From Altererythrobacter sp. (lineage in GTDB: Bacteria > Pseudomonadota > Alphaproteobacteria > Sphingomonadales > Sphingomonadaceae), in assembly GCA_029265155.1 (NCBI GenBank), contig JAJUJV010000002.1:1-51906 (forward strand): a stretch of 51,906 bases of DNA, given 5' to 3'. A program made the translations under genes and the position numbers. The notes beneath the pieces are model-generated. The model saw only the letters and a program-made list of their open reading frames with translations. It was not told the origin of the DNA and made no database searches. This document shows positions 1 to 8,292 of the stretch, one piece after another. The number at the start of each line of letters is the position of its first letter. Position 1 is the first letter of the stretch.

Positions 1-1
1 C

Positions 2-496
2 TTCTCGATCGGCGTGGCGATCGGCTCGGTGGCGATCAACGCGCTGCTCAAGGGCGATGTCTCGGCGCGCTACGCCCCGGTTTCCGTACTGTTCATGGGC
101 GCTTTCGTCGCGGCGTTCTGGCTGGTCTGCCACGAATGGGCCGCCGACGTCCGCTCGGACGATTTGATGAACGTCGGGCAGTTCCTGGCCCAGCCGCTGG
201 CCCCGCTGGTGCTGCTGACGCTCCTGCTGATCGCCGTGTCCGGCGGCATGTTCGTCGTCCCGCTCTACGCGTTCCTCACCACCAAGTGCGATCCGTCGGT
301 CGCCTCGCGGATGGTGGCGGCCAATAACATCGTCAATTCGGGAGCCATGGTGATCGGCTCACTGATCGCCGTGGGGCTCAGCTCGGTCGGCGTGCCGGTG
401 GTCGAGCAGTTGCTGCTGAGCGCGGGAATGTGCCTGATCTCGGCGTGGCTCGGCATGCGGCTGCACCAGGAAGAGAAGCTGGCGCTGGCAAGCTAA
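2..496 (+). CDS. MFS transporter, C-terminal part (5' end outside window)
   Basis: The reading frame is open from base 2, so the gene begins upstream of the window; 164 residues are visible. They contain four or more strongly hydrophobic stretches separated by short charged loops, ending in a short charged tail, as in the last helices of a major facilitator permease. The segment SRMVAANNIVNSG between two helices resembles the loop found in lysophospholipid transporters of the LplT/Aas type, so export or flipping of a lysolipid is possible, but this is inference from a fragment. An internal GTG at position 14 is not a credible start. Confidence 0.7.
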   Translation, partial: FSIGVAIGSVAINALLKGDVSARYAPVSVLFMGAFVAAFWLVCHEWAADVRSDDLMNVGQFLAQPLAPLVLLTLLLIAVSGGMFVVPLYAFLTTKCDPSVASRMVAANNIVNSGAMVIGSLIAVGLSSVGVPVVEQLLLSAGMCLISAWLGMRLHQEEKLALAS

Positions 497-510
497 GCCA
501 GAGCCGCGCG

Positions 511-711
511 TCAGGCAATGAAGGCGGTCACCGCCAGCAGGCAGGCCAGGTAAGTCCGGGCGAAGCCCGCCGCATCGGCAAACAGGCGATCGCGCCAGGG
601 CGCACGCGGCTCGGCAAGCTCATGCCTCTCCTCGCGCCAGCTTGGCGGCAGAGAGGCCCGGAACGGGTGCCGGGCGGCTTCGTCGGTCAAGACCAGCGAA
701 CGGCGCATCAT
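511..711 (-). CDS. small membrane protein, function unknown
   Basis: A 66-residue frame starting with two Met codons. The first 45 residues are polar and rich in Arg, Glu and Pro; the last ~18 (FARTYLACLLAVTAFIA) form one hydrophobic segment, which suggests a tail-anchored inner-membrane protein. It fills the only gap between the MFS gene and the TPP-enzyme gene and is convergent with the MFS gene (14 bases apart). No clear Shine-Dalgarno sequence precedes the start. I do not recognise a family. The hydrophobic tail and low overlap with other frames favour a real gene, but it could be spurious. Confidence 0.45.
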   Translation of the reverse strand: MMRRSLVLTDEAARHPFRASLPPSWREERHELAEPRAPWRDRLFADAAGFARTYLACLLAVTAFIA

Positions 712-717
712 GCGGGG

Positions 718-736
718 TTAACGCTTTACTAACCAT
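718..736. promoter_or_regulatory. CtrA-like box (TTAA-N7-CTAACC)
   Basis: TTAA at 718-721, seven bases, then CTAACCAT at 729-736. The known alphaproteobacterial CtrA site is TTAA-N7-TTAA(C), so this has one mismatch in the second half. It sits between the divergent small ORF ending at 711 and the TPP-enzyme gene starting at 825. Chance occurrence cannot be excluded. Confidence 0.25.
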
Positions 737-824
737 TTGGCACCCGGCGCCGTTCGCCGTGTCCACAGACGGGACAGCCGCGCGCCCGATTGCCGCCTGC
801 CGTGCACCGGGTTAGCCTCCCCGC

Positions 825-2480
825 GTGCCCCGCAATGCCGCCCGCTTGCTCGTCGATTGCCTGGTGGAACAAGGCTGCGACCGGCTGTTCACCGTTCCCG
901 GAGAGAGCTTCCTCCCGATCCTCAACGCGCTCTATGACTGCCCATCGATCGAGGCTGTGACTTGCCGCCACGAAGGCGGAGCGGCTTTCATGGCTTGCGC
1001 CGATGGAGCGCTGACCGGCCGACCGGGCGTGGCCATCGTCACCCGCGGCCCCGGCGCGACAAACGCCGGTATCGGCGTGCATGTCGCGTTCCAGGATTCG
1101 CAGCCGATGATCCTGTTCGTCGGCGACGTCGCGCGCGGCATGCGCGACCGCGAGGGATTTCAGGAAATCGATTTCCCGGCTTTCTTTGCCCCCATCGCGA
1201 AATGGGCGGCGCGGATCGACGATGCCGCTCGCATTCCGGAGTACGTGGCCCGCGCCTATGCGGTCGCCATTTCAGGACGGCCAGGACCGGTCGTGCTCGC
1301 CTTGCCCGAAGACATGCTGCACGAGGCAGGTGTGCCGGGCGAGCCGCGGCCCCGGGTGCAGCGCCCGATGCAGGCACCCTCTGACGACGCCATAGCCTCG
1401 ATGATGGCACTGATCGGCCAAGCCTCCGCGCCCATTGCCATTGTCGGGGGTGCCGGCTGGGACGGGAAGGCTCGCGATCACTTCGCCCGTTTCGCCGTGC
1501 GCCTCGGCCTGCCCGCGGCAACCGCGTTTCGCCGCCAGGACGCGCTCTCGCCCGCCTTACCCGTCTATGCCGGCAATCTGGGGCATGGCGCAAATCCGAA
1601 GCTGTTGAATCGTATTCGGTCGTCCGACCTGGTGATCGCGGTCGGCGCGCGTCTCGGAGAGGCAACGACCGACGGCTACACGCTGATCACGCCCGAGCAT
1701 CCCGGCCAGCAGCTGGTCCACGTCCATCCCGATCCAGCCGAGCTCAACCGCGTCTATCGCGCCGATCTGCCAATCTGCGCCGGTGTCGCCGAGTTCGCCG
1801 AATGCGCGGCGCTGGCCGCCGAAAGTTCCGACAGCCGGTTCGACGCAGGCGGCGAAGCGCACGCTGAGTGGCTGGATTGGTCAACCCCCCGCCAAGGCAC
1901 CTTCATGCTCGACCTCGCCGGTTGCTTGCGGCTGGCGCGGGAAGAGCTGCCGGCCGATACGATCCTCTGCAACGGCGCCGGCAATTTCACCGGCTGGTGG
2001 CACCGCTATTGGCCTTACGCCGGCTACCCGTCACAGCTCGCGCCCACCGCCGGGGCGATGGGTTATGGCCTGCCCGCCGCCGTCGCCGCGGCCTTGCGCC
2101 ATCCGGACCGCACAGTGCTGGCCGTGGCGGGGGATGGCGACTTCCTGATGACGGCGCAGGAGCTTGCCACCGCTGCCCAGCACGGCTGCGACCTGCTCGT
2201 CATCGTCATCGACAACGGTTCCTACGGAACGATCCGCATGCACCAGGAACGCGCCTACCCCGGCCGCGTCGCTTCGACCGGCCTCGCCAATCCGGATTTC
2301 GCGGCCTTCGCCCGATCGTTCGGAGCCTGGTCTCGCCAGGCCCGCACGACAGATGAATTCGGCGCGGCCTTGCGCGAGGCAGTAGGCCGACAGGGCCTGC
2401 GCCTCATCCACTGCGTGGTCGAAGCCGAGCAGCTCAGCGCCGCCGGCGCGACGATCAGCGGGCTGCGCGCCTCGCCCTAG
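825..2480 (+). CDS. Thiamine-pyrophosphate enzyme, acetolactate synthase-like
   Basis: A 551-residue protein with the three-domain layout of TPP-dependent 2-oxoacid enzymes: N-terminal PYR domain with the catalytic Glu in RHEGGAAF (Glu50), a central Rossmann-like domain (about 190-330), and a C-terminal PP domain with the Mg-TPP motif GDGDF (436-440) followed by DNGSYG (463-468). It resembles the large subunit of acetolactate synthase, but there is no ilvH-type small subunit beside it and it is not in a branched-chain operon. Other members of the family (benzoylformate decarboxylase, oxalyl-CoA decarboxylase, sulfopyruvate decarboxylase) remain possible; the substrate cannot be read from sequence. 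The start is GTG. Its TAG overlaps the stop of the convergent EVE gene within a shared CTAG. Confidence 0.85.
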   Translation: MPRNAARLLVDCLVEQGCDRLFTVPGESFLPILNALYDCPSIEAVTCRHEGGAAFMACADGALTGRPGVAIVTRGPGATNAGIGVHVAFQDSQPMILFVGDVARGMRDREGFQEIDFPAFFAPIAKWAARIDDAARIPEYVARAYAVAISGRPGPVVLALPEDMLHEAGVPGEPRPRVQRPMQAPSDDAIASMMALIGQASAPIAIVGGAGWDGKARDHFARFAVRLGLPAATAFRRQDALSPALPVYAGNLGHGANPKLLNRIRSSDLVIAVGARLGEATTDGYTLITPEHPGQQLVHVHPDPAELNRVYRADLPICAGVAEFAECAALAAESSDSRFDAGGEAHAEWLDWSTPRQGTFMLDLAGCLRLAREELPADTILCNGAGNFTGWWHRYWPYAGYPSQLAPTAGAMGYGLPAAVAAALRHPDRTVLAVAGDGDFLMTAQELATAAQHGCDLLVIVIDNGSYGTIRMHQERAYPGRVASTGLANPDFAAFARSFGAWSRQARTTDEFGAALREAVGRQGLRLIHCVVEAEQLSAAGATISGLRASP

Positions 2481-2881
2481 CTTTTCGCCATTTCGAGGAT
2501 TCGCGCCCATTCCTCAGGTCGGATTTCCGCCACCGACAGACGCGACAGCCTGACCAGCTCGATACCCGTCAGCGTCTCGTCGGCCTTGATCTCGGCCAGC
2601 GTAACCGGCCGCTCGAGCGCCCGGACCGGCTTGACGTTCACCGCTGCCCAGGCCTCGTCGCGTGGATCGGCCAGCCCGGCTTTGCTGATCTCGGCGATTC
2701 CGACGATCTCCTTGCCGGTGACCGAATGATAGAAGAACGCCTGATCGCCTTCCTTCATCGCCCGCAGGTTGTTGGCCGCGCGGTGATTACGCACACCATC
2801 CCAGATGGTCTCGCCGTCGCGGACGAGATCGTCCCAGCCATAAGCCGCGGGTTCCGATTTGATCAGCCAGTAGTTCGCCAT
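2477..2881 (-). CDS. EVE domain-containing protein
   Basis: A 134-residue single-domain protein starting MANYWLIKSEP and carrying the conserved WDGVRNHRAANNLR and GDQAFFYHS segments of the EVE (PUA-like) fold. EVE domains are known or predicted to bind modified bases in RNA or DNA; the bacterial stand-alone form has no settled role. The frame extends 16 codons upstream, but the MANYW start matches family members and the upstream codons look unrelated. The gene is convergent with the TPP-enzyme gene and divergent from the GGDEF-EAL gene. Confidence 0.9.
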   Translation of the reverse strand: MANYWLIKSEPAAYGWDDLVRDGETIWDGVRNHRAANNLRAMKEGDQAFFYHSVTGKEIVGIAEISKAGLADPRDEAWAAVNVKPVRALERPVTLAEIKADETLTGIELVRLSRLSVAEIRPEEWARILEMAKS

Positions 2882-2929
2882 TCTTGTCTCCTCGCGGCCC
2901 CCGCTAACCCGCGAGCCCAAGCGGCGCAA

Positions 2930-2944
2930 TTAACGGAATCTTGA
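2930..2944. promoter_or_regulatory. CtrA-like box (TTAA-N7-TTGA)
   Basis: TTAA at 2930-2933, seven bases, TTGA at 2941-2944: one mismatch to the CtrA consensus TTAA-N7-TTAA. It lies in the 105-base divergent region between the EVE gene and the GGDEF-EAL gene, about 43 bases before the start of the latter. Confidence 0.3.
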
Positions 2945-2986
2945 GCCTGACGGTTCAGAAGGAGGCGTTCGGAAGAGGACCTCCGA

Positions 2987-4630
2987 GTGACACCGAGGGC
3001 GACGAAACGACAGTGGCAGCCGACGAGCCTGGGCAAGGCGCAGCGCGACCTGGTCACGCTAGGGATTGCCATTGCGGCCATCCTGCTATTCGTCACGACC
3101 GGCGGTACGCTGATGCCGCAGATCGTCAGCGCCTGGCTAGGCAACGGTCCCGCGCCCGACCCGGAGCTGACCACCGCCGTCCTCCTCAACATCGCCCTGC
3201 TGCTGTTCGGTTGGCGTCGTTATGCGGACCTGCAGAAGGAAGTGATGGAGCGCCGCCGGGCAGAAGCCTGGGCGCAGGAGCTTGCCTCGGTCGACTCGCT
3301 GACCGGCTGCCTTAACCGGCGCAGCGGCCTGCCGGCGATAGAGGCGCTCCTGACGCGCGCGGCCAGCCGGAACCGCGAGGTTGCGGTGTTGATGATGGAT
3401 CTCGACAACTTCAAGCACATTAACGACCTCAACGGCCATGCGCTCGGCGATGCGGTGCTGATCGAGACCGCGGGCCGCCTTGCCGCGCTGATGCCTGACG
3501 ATGCGGTGCTCGCGCGGCTCGGCGGCGATGAATTCGTCTGCGCCCTGCCATACGACCGCGCTTCACCCGAATCGATCGACCGCTTTGCCGAAGACGTCGT
3601 CGCCCGCATCTCCGAACCGATTGCAGAGCGTGATGCCCTTCTCGAAGCGACCCTTTCGATCGGCATTGCCAGCAGCAGCGACGCCGAGCCGCTTACCGCC
3701 TCGTCCCGGGCCGAAGCGCTGATCCATTGCGCCGACATCGCGATGTACCATGCGAAGAAGCAGGGCCGGAACCGCTTCTACTGGTTCGAAGCGCAGATGG
3801 AGGCCGAGCTGCGCTATCGTGCCGAGCTCGAAACCGGCATTCGCCGCGGCATCCCCGCTGGCGAGTTCGTGCCGTACTACGAGCAGCAGGTCGATCTCGA
3901 CAGCGGTGAGCTCGCCGGCTTCGAAATGCTCGCCCGCTGGCATTCGCCTCACTTCGGCGTAGTCAGCCCGGAAGTGTTCATCCCGATCGCTGAGCAGATG
4001 GACGTGATCTCCGAACTATCGGAAAGCCTGATCCGTCAGGCGCTGTGCGATGCGCGGGAGTGGGATCCGAAGCTTAGCCTTTCGGTCAACATCTCACCCG
4101 TCCAGCTCCGCGACCCATGGTTCGCTCAGAAGCTGCTCAAGATGCTCGCCGAAGCCGGGTTCCCGCCGGCCCGCTTCGAGATCGAGATTACCGAAAGCTG
4201 TCTGCACGAGAACCTCGGCGCGGTCCGCGCGATCATCACCACGCTCAAGAATCAGGGCATCCGCATCAGTCTTGACGATTTCGGCACCGGCTATTCCAGC
4301 TTGTCGCAGCTCCGCTCGCTGCCGTTCGACCGGCTCAAGATCGATCGCAGCTTCGTCAACGACATCGCCGCCGACGGCAGTCCGAGCGAACTCGTCGAAG
4401 CCATCGTGTCGCTGGGCCGCGGGCTATCGTTGCCGGTAACCGCCGAAGGGGTGGAAAGCGCCGCAATCCTCGCCGCCTTGCGCACCATTGGCCCGCTCAA
4501 GGGCCAAGGCTATCTCTACGGCATGCCCGAAGATGCGGCCGCCACGCGGCAAAGGCTGGATCGGCTCGATCTGCTGACCGGCGCCCAGCCTGCTGCCGAC
4601 GAAACCCCTGCCCATCGCAAGGCCGGCTGA
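2987..4630 (+). CDS. Membrane-bound GGDEF-EAL protein (c-di-GMP turnover)
   Basis: 547 residues. Two hydrophobic segments (about 23-47 and 62-77) anchor the protein; a short linker leads into a GGDEF domain with the intact signature RLGGDEF (about 178-182) and no RxxD inhibitory site in front of it. The EAL domain follows from about residue 285. Its signature is EML instead of EAL (GFEMLARW, about 313), but the metal-binding Glu of that motif is kept, as are EITES, DDFGTGYSSL, LKIDRSF and AEGVES, so phosphodiesterase activity is likely retained. Both synthesis and breakdown of c-di-GMP are possible. Start GTG is supported by GGAAGAGG eight bases upstream. Confidence 0.93.
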   Translation: MTPRATKRQWQPTSLGKAQRDLVTLGIAIAAILLFVTTGGTLMPQIVSAWLGNGPAPDPELTTAVLLNIALLLFGWRRYADLQKEVMERRRAEAWAQELASVDSLTGCLNRRSGLPAIEALLTRAASRNREVAVLMMDLDNFKHINDLNGHALGDAVLIETAGRLAALMPDDAVLARLGGDEFVCALPYDRASPESIDRFAEDVVARISEPIAERDALLEATLSIGIASSSDAEPLTASSRAEALIHCADIAMYHAKKQGRNRFYWFEAQMEAELRYRAELETGIRRGIPAGEFVPYYEQQVDLDSGELAGFEMLARWHSPHFGVVSPEVFIPIAEQMDVISELSESLIRQALCDAREWDPKLSLSVNISPVQLRDPWFAQKLLKMLAEAGFPPARFEIEITESCLHENLGAVRAIITTLKNQGIRISLDDFGTGYSSLSQLRSLPFDRLKIDRSFVNDIAADGSPSELVEAIVSLGRGLSLPVTAEGVESAAILAALRTIGPLKGQGYLYGMPEDAAATRQRLDRLDLLTGAQPAADETPAHRKAG

Positions 4631-4676
4631 CCTTCAGGCCATTGCCCTCGCCGCTGGGCGCCCCTAGTTGGCGCCC

Positions 4677-5483
4677 ATGCGCGCCGCCTTCACCAAGATG
4701 CATGGGCTCGGCAACGACTTCGTCGTGCTCGACACGCGCACCCAGCCGCTGCCGCCGATCTCGCCGGCCCTGGCGCGCGCGCTGGCCGACCGGCGCACCG
4801 GGATCGGCTGCGACCAGCTGATCGTGCTCGAGGAATCCACCACCGCCGACTTGCGCATGCGAATCTTCAACTCCGACGGCAGCGAAGTGGCGGCTTGCGG
4901 CAATGCAACCCGGGCCGTGGCGATCCTGCACGGTTCTCCCGCTCACATCGAAACGGCGGCCGGCATTCTGGCCGTGCAGCCAAGCGAAGGCGGTGCAGCG
5001 GTCGACATGGGTGAGCCGCGCTTCGAATGGGAGGCGATCCCACTCGCCTATGCGATGGACACCGCGGCGATGCCGGTCGGCTGGGACGAGCTGGAGCAGC
5101 CGGCGGCGGTCAACGTCGGCAATCCGCACGCGGTGTTCTTCGTACCCAACTGCGACGCGGTCGATCTCGAACGGCTCGGCCCGGAGATCGAGACCGATCC
5201 GCTGTTTCCCCAGCGCGTCAACGTCAACGTCGCCACCGTCGATGGCCGGGATGCGATACGCCTGCGGGTTTGGGAACGCGGCGCCGGGCTGACCCGGGCG
5301 TGCGGCACCGGCGCTTGCGCCACCGCGGTGGCGGCTATGCGGCGCGGCCTCGTGCAGCGTGAAGTGACGGTCACACTTCCTGGAGGCTCGCTGCTGATCG
5401 CCTGGGACGAGGGGCGGATCACGATGACCGGCCCGGCCACCGAAAGCTTCCGCGGTACGTTCGACTGGGGCGACTTCGCGTGA
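4677..5483 (+). CDS. dapF: Diaminopimelate epimerase
   Basis: 268 residues. Converts LL- to meso-diaminopimelate, the precursor of lysine and of peptidoglycan cross-links. The protein opens with FTKMHGLGNDFVVLD and carries both catalytic cysteines in their family contexts: SEVAACGNATR (Cys74) and RACGTGACAT (Cys209). A TTG three codons upstream extends the frame, but the ATG at 4677 fits the family start. The TGA overlaps the GTG of mtaB by four bases, so the two are probably translationally coupled. Confidence 0.97.
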   Translation: MRAAFTKMHGLGNDFVVLDTRTQPLPPISPALARALADRRTGIGCDQLIVLEESTTADLRMRIFNSDGSEVAACGNATRAVAILHGSPAHIETAAGILAVQPSEGGAAVDMGEPRFEWEAIPLAYAMDTAAMPVGWDELEQPAAVNVGNPHAVFFVPNCDAVDLERLGPEIETDPLFPQRVNVNVATVDGRDAIRLRVWERGAGLTRACGTGACATAVAAMRRGLVQREVTVTLPGGSLLIAWDEGRITMTGPATESFRGTFDWGDFA

Positions 5484-6652
5484 GCGTGGAAATCGTGTCG
5501 CTCGGCTGCCGGCTCAACATCGCCGAGAGCGAGAGCATCCGCGCGCTGCTGGCAGACGAAACCGATGTGGTCGTCGTCAACAGCTGCGCCGTTACCGCCG
5601 AGGCGGTCCGCCAGACCCGCCAGGCCATCCGCCGCGCGCGCCGCGCAAGGCCCGATGCGCGGCTGTTCGTCACCGGCTGCGCGGCTGAGATCGAACGCGA
5701 TCAGCTCGGCGCGATGCCCGAGGTGGACGGTCTGGTGCCGAACGCGCGCAAGCTCGACCCGCGCGTCTGGAACGTCCCGCCGCGCCGCCTGCCGGTACCG
5801 CCGCGGCATACCCGCGCCTTCATCGCCGTGCAGAACGGCTGCGACCACGCCTGCACGTTCTGCGTGATCCCGCAGGGCCGCGGCCGCAGCCGCTCCCTCA
5901 GCGTCGCGCAAGTGCTCCGCGAAGTCGAACGGCACCTCGATCAGGGCGCGCCCGAAGTGGTCCTGACCGGCGTCGATGTCACCAGCTGGGGCCACGACTT
6001 GCCCGGCAGCCCGGCGTTGGGCTCGTTGGTCGATGCCATCCTGCAGACCTTCCCGCAGCTCCAGCGGCTGCGCATGTCCTCGCTCGACGGCGTGGAGATC
6101 GACCCGCTGCTCTTCGAGCTGTTCGCCAGCGAAAGCCGCGTCATGCCGCACCTCCATCTCTCGCTGCAGCACGGCCACGACCTGATCCTCAAGCGGATGA
6201 AGCGCCGCCACTTGCGCGCCGACGCGATGCGGCTGGTCGAACAGCTCCACGCCCGCCGCCCCGACATCGCGATCGGCGCCGACCTGATCGCCGGCTTCCC
6301 GACCGAGGACGAGGCGATGCACGCCGCCAACCGCTCGATCGTGCGCGAGCTCGGCATCGTCCATGGCCACGTGTTCCCATATTCGCCGCGTCCCGGCACT
6401 CCGGCGGCGCGTATGCCGCAGCTCGACAAGGGCGTGATCAAGGCGCGCGCGGCCGAGCTGCGCGCCGAGGTCCGGGAGGTGCGGGGCGCCTGGCTTTCCG
6501 GCCTCCTCGGCACCGAGCTTACGGTCCTCGCCGAAAGCGACGGCACCGGCCACGCCGGCAACTTCGCGCGCGTCGCCCTGCCCGCCGGAACTGCCCCGGG
6601 CACGCTCGTCTCCGTCACTCCCACCGCGATCCGCGAAGGTCTTCTGCAATGA
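5480..6652 (+). CDS. mtaB: tRNA t6A37 methylthiotransferase MtaB (radical SAM)
   Basis: 390 residues. Members convert t6A to ms2t6A at position 37 of ANN-decoding tRNAs. The N-terminal UPF0004 domain has three cysteines for the auxiliary cluster (SLGCRLN, NSCAVT, VTGCAAE), and the radical SAM CxxxCxxC is CDHACTFC (Cys121, 125, 128). SLGCRLN and the short form without the MiaB insert favour MtaB over MiaB or RimO. The GTG start overlaps the dapF stop (GTGA) and the stop overlaps the ftsY start (ATGA), placing it inside one operon. Confidence 0.93.
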   Translation: MSVEIVSLGCRLNIAESESIRALLADETDVVVVNSCAVTAEAVRQTRQAIRRARRARPDARLFVTGCAAEIERDQLGAMPEVDGLVPNARKLDPRVWNVPPRRLPVPPRHTRAFIAVQNGCDHACTFCVIPQGRGRSRSLSVAQVLREVERHLDQGAPEVVLTGVDVTSWGHDLPGSPALGSLVDAILQTFPQLQRLRMSSLDGVEIDPLLFELFASESRVMPHLHLSLQHGHDLILKRMKRRHLRADAMRLVEQLHARRPDIAIGADLIAGFPTEDEAMHAANRSIVRELGIVHGHVFPYSPRPGTPAARMPQLDKGVIKARAAELRAEVREVRGAWLSGLLGTELTVLAESDGTGHAGNFARVALPAGTAPGTLVSVTPTAIREGLLQ

Positions 6653-7572
6653 GCGAACTCACCTGGTCGGAACGGCTGTTCGGCGGCTTCCGCAAGACCT
6701 CCGAGCGTCTCAGCGAGAATCTCACTGCCGCGGTCGGCACCGCCCGCCTCGACGACACGACCTTGGACGAAGTCGAGGACGCGCTGATCCTCTCCGATCT
6801 CGGCCCCAGCGCCGCCGCCCGCATTCGCGCCAAGCTCGCGGAGAAGCGCTTCGGCCTGTCGATCACCGAGCGCGAGCTCAAGGAAGCGGTGGCGGAAGAG
6901 ATTGCCGCGATCCTGCGCCCGGTCGCCAAGCCGCTCGAGATCACCGCTTTCCCGCGCCCGCAAGTGATCCTGGTGATCGGCGTCAACGGCAGCGGCAAGA
7001 CCACGACGATCGCCAAGCTCGCGCACTTGTTCCAGGAAGACGACTACGGCGTTCTGCTCGCCGCCGGCGACACCTTCCGCGCTGCCGCGATCGGCCAGCT
7101 TGCGGTCTGGGCCGAGCGGATCGGGGTGGACGTGGTCCGCGGGCCCGAAGGCGGCGATCCCGCCTCCATCGTGTTCGATGCCGTTAAGCGGGCCACCGAC
7201 ACCGGCATCGACGCGCTCGTGGTCGATACCGCCGGGCGGCTGCAGAACAAGCGCGAGCTGATGGACGAACTCGCCAAGATCCGCCGCGTGCTCGGCCGGC
7301 TCAACCCGGAAGCCCCGCACGATGTCGTGCTGGTGCTCGACGCCACCAACGGCCAGAACGCGCTCAGCCAGATCGACGTGTTCCGCGAAGTCGCCGGGGT
7401 CACCGGCCTTATCATGACCAAGCTCGACGGAACTGCGCGCGGCGGCGTGCTGGTGGCGGCGGCCGAGCAGTACGGCCTGCCGATCCACGCGATCGGCGTC
7501 GGCGAGAAGATCGACGACCTGCGCCCGTTCGACCCTGACCTCGTCGCCCGCGTCATTGCAGGAGTGGCCTGA
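6649..7572 (+). CDS. ftsY: Signal recognition particle receptor FtsY
   Basis: 307 residues, consisting of the N and G domains with almost no acidic A domain, a short form common in alphaproteobacteria. GTPase motifs are intact: P-loop GVNGSGKTTT (111-120), DTFRAAA, DTAGR (about 193-197) and TKLDGTARGG. It docks SRP-bound ribosomes at the inner membrane; the SRP RNA gene is also in this window (39.4 kb). The start overlaps mtaB by four bases (ATGA) and the stop shares one base with yciB. Confidence 0.97.
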   Translation: MSELTWSERLFGGFRKTSERLSENLTAAVGTARLDDTTLDEVEDALILSDLGPSAAARIRAKLAEKRFGLSITERELKEAVAEEIAAILRPVAKPLEITAFPRPQVILVIGVNGSGKTTTIAKLAHLFQEDDYGVLLAAGDTFRAAAIGQLAVWAERIGVDVVRGPEGGDPASIVFDAVKRATDTGIDALVVDTAGRLQNKRELMDELAKIRRVLGRLNPEAPHDVVLVLDATNGQNALSQIDVFREVAGVTGLIMTKLDGTARGGVLVAAAEQYGLPIHAIGVGEKIDDLRPFDPDLVARVIAGVA

Positions 7573-8219
7573 TGGCCGAGACCCCCACGAAGAAGCCGAA
7601 ATCCGGCTGGATCAATGTCCTGGTCGATTACGGGCCGCTGCTCGTGTTCTTCCTCACCTACCGCTACCTTAAGCCCGACGAGGCGAGCATTGCCGGCGAA
7701 GTCGGCGCGGTGGTCGGCAGCACCGGCGCGTTCGTCGTCGCCGCGCTGATCGCGCTGATCGTCTCGCGCTGGCGGCTCGGCAAAGTCAGCCCGATGCTGT
7801 GGCTCTCCACCGCCCTGATCGTCGTATTCGGCGGCATCACGATGTGGACCGGCGACGAACGGGTCATCCAGGCCAAGCCTACCGTGATCTACCTGGTGTT
7901 CGGCGTTCTGCTCCTCATCGGCTGGCTGCGCGGCGTGGCGCTTCTCAAGATCCTGCTCGAAGCGGCGTTCGAAGGGCTCGACGATACCGGCTGGCTCAAG
8001 CTCAGCCGCAACTGGGGCGTGTTCTTCCTCGTTCTCGCCGCGCTCAACGAAGGGCTGGTGTGGTATCTCGACTTCGGAGACTGGCTGGCCGCCAAGCTCT
8101 GGGTGTTCCTCCCGCTGACCTTCTTGTTCACCTTCACGCAGCTGCCGATGCTGCTGCGCCATGGCCTCTCGGCGGAAGGCGCGAAGGAAGAGGAAACTAC
8201 CCCTCCCCCGACGAGCTGA
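7572..8219 (+). CDS. yciB: YciB/IspZ family inner-membrane protein
   Basis: 215 residues with about five to six transmembrane segments. The opening NVLVDYGPLLVFFLTYRY and the later NWGVFFLVLAALNEG are hallmarks of the YciB (IspZ, septation protein A) family, which in enterobacteria is linked to envelope integrity and cell division. The first base of its ATG is the last base of the ftsY stop codon, so it is co-translated with ftsY. Biochemical function is not established for the family. Confidence 0.93.
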   Translation: MAETPTKKPKSGWINVLVDYGPLLVFFLTYRYLKPDEASIAGEVGAVVGSTGAFVVAALIALIVSRWRLGKVSPMLWLSTALIVVFGGITMWTGDERVIQAKPTVIYLVFGVLLLIGWLRGVALLKILLEAAFEGLDDTGWLKLSRNWGVFFLVLAALNEGLVWYLDFGDWLAAKLWVFLPLTFLFTFTQLPMLLRHGLSAEGAKEEETTPPPTS

Positions 8220-8292
8220 GCGCCCCTTGCCGGCGAGACCGGCTTGGCGTTACATCTCCGCCGCAAGAAAACGGGGAAACAGGGGAAACGCC

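Noticed and set aside
5048..6649. 533-codon minus-strand frame over dapF and mtaB
   Set aside because: Crosses two overlapping real genes; composition typical of antisense GC-rich frames.
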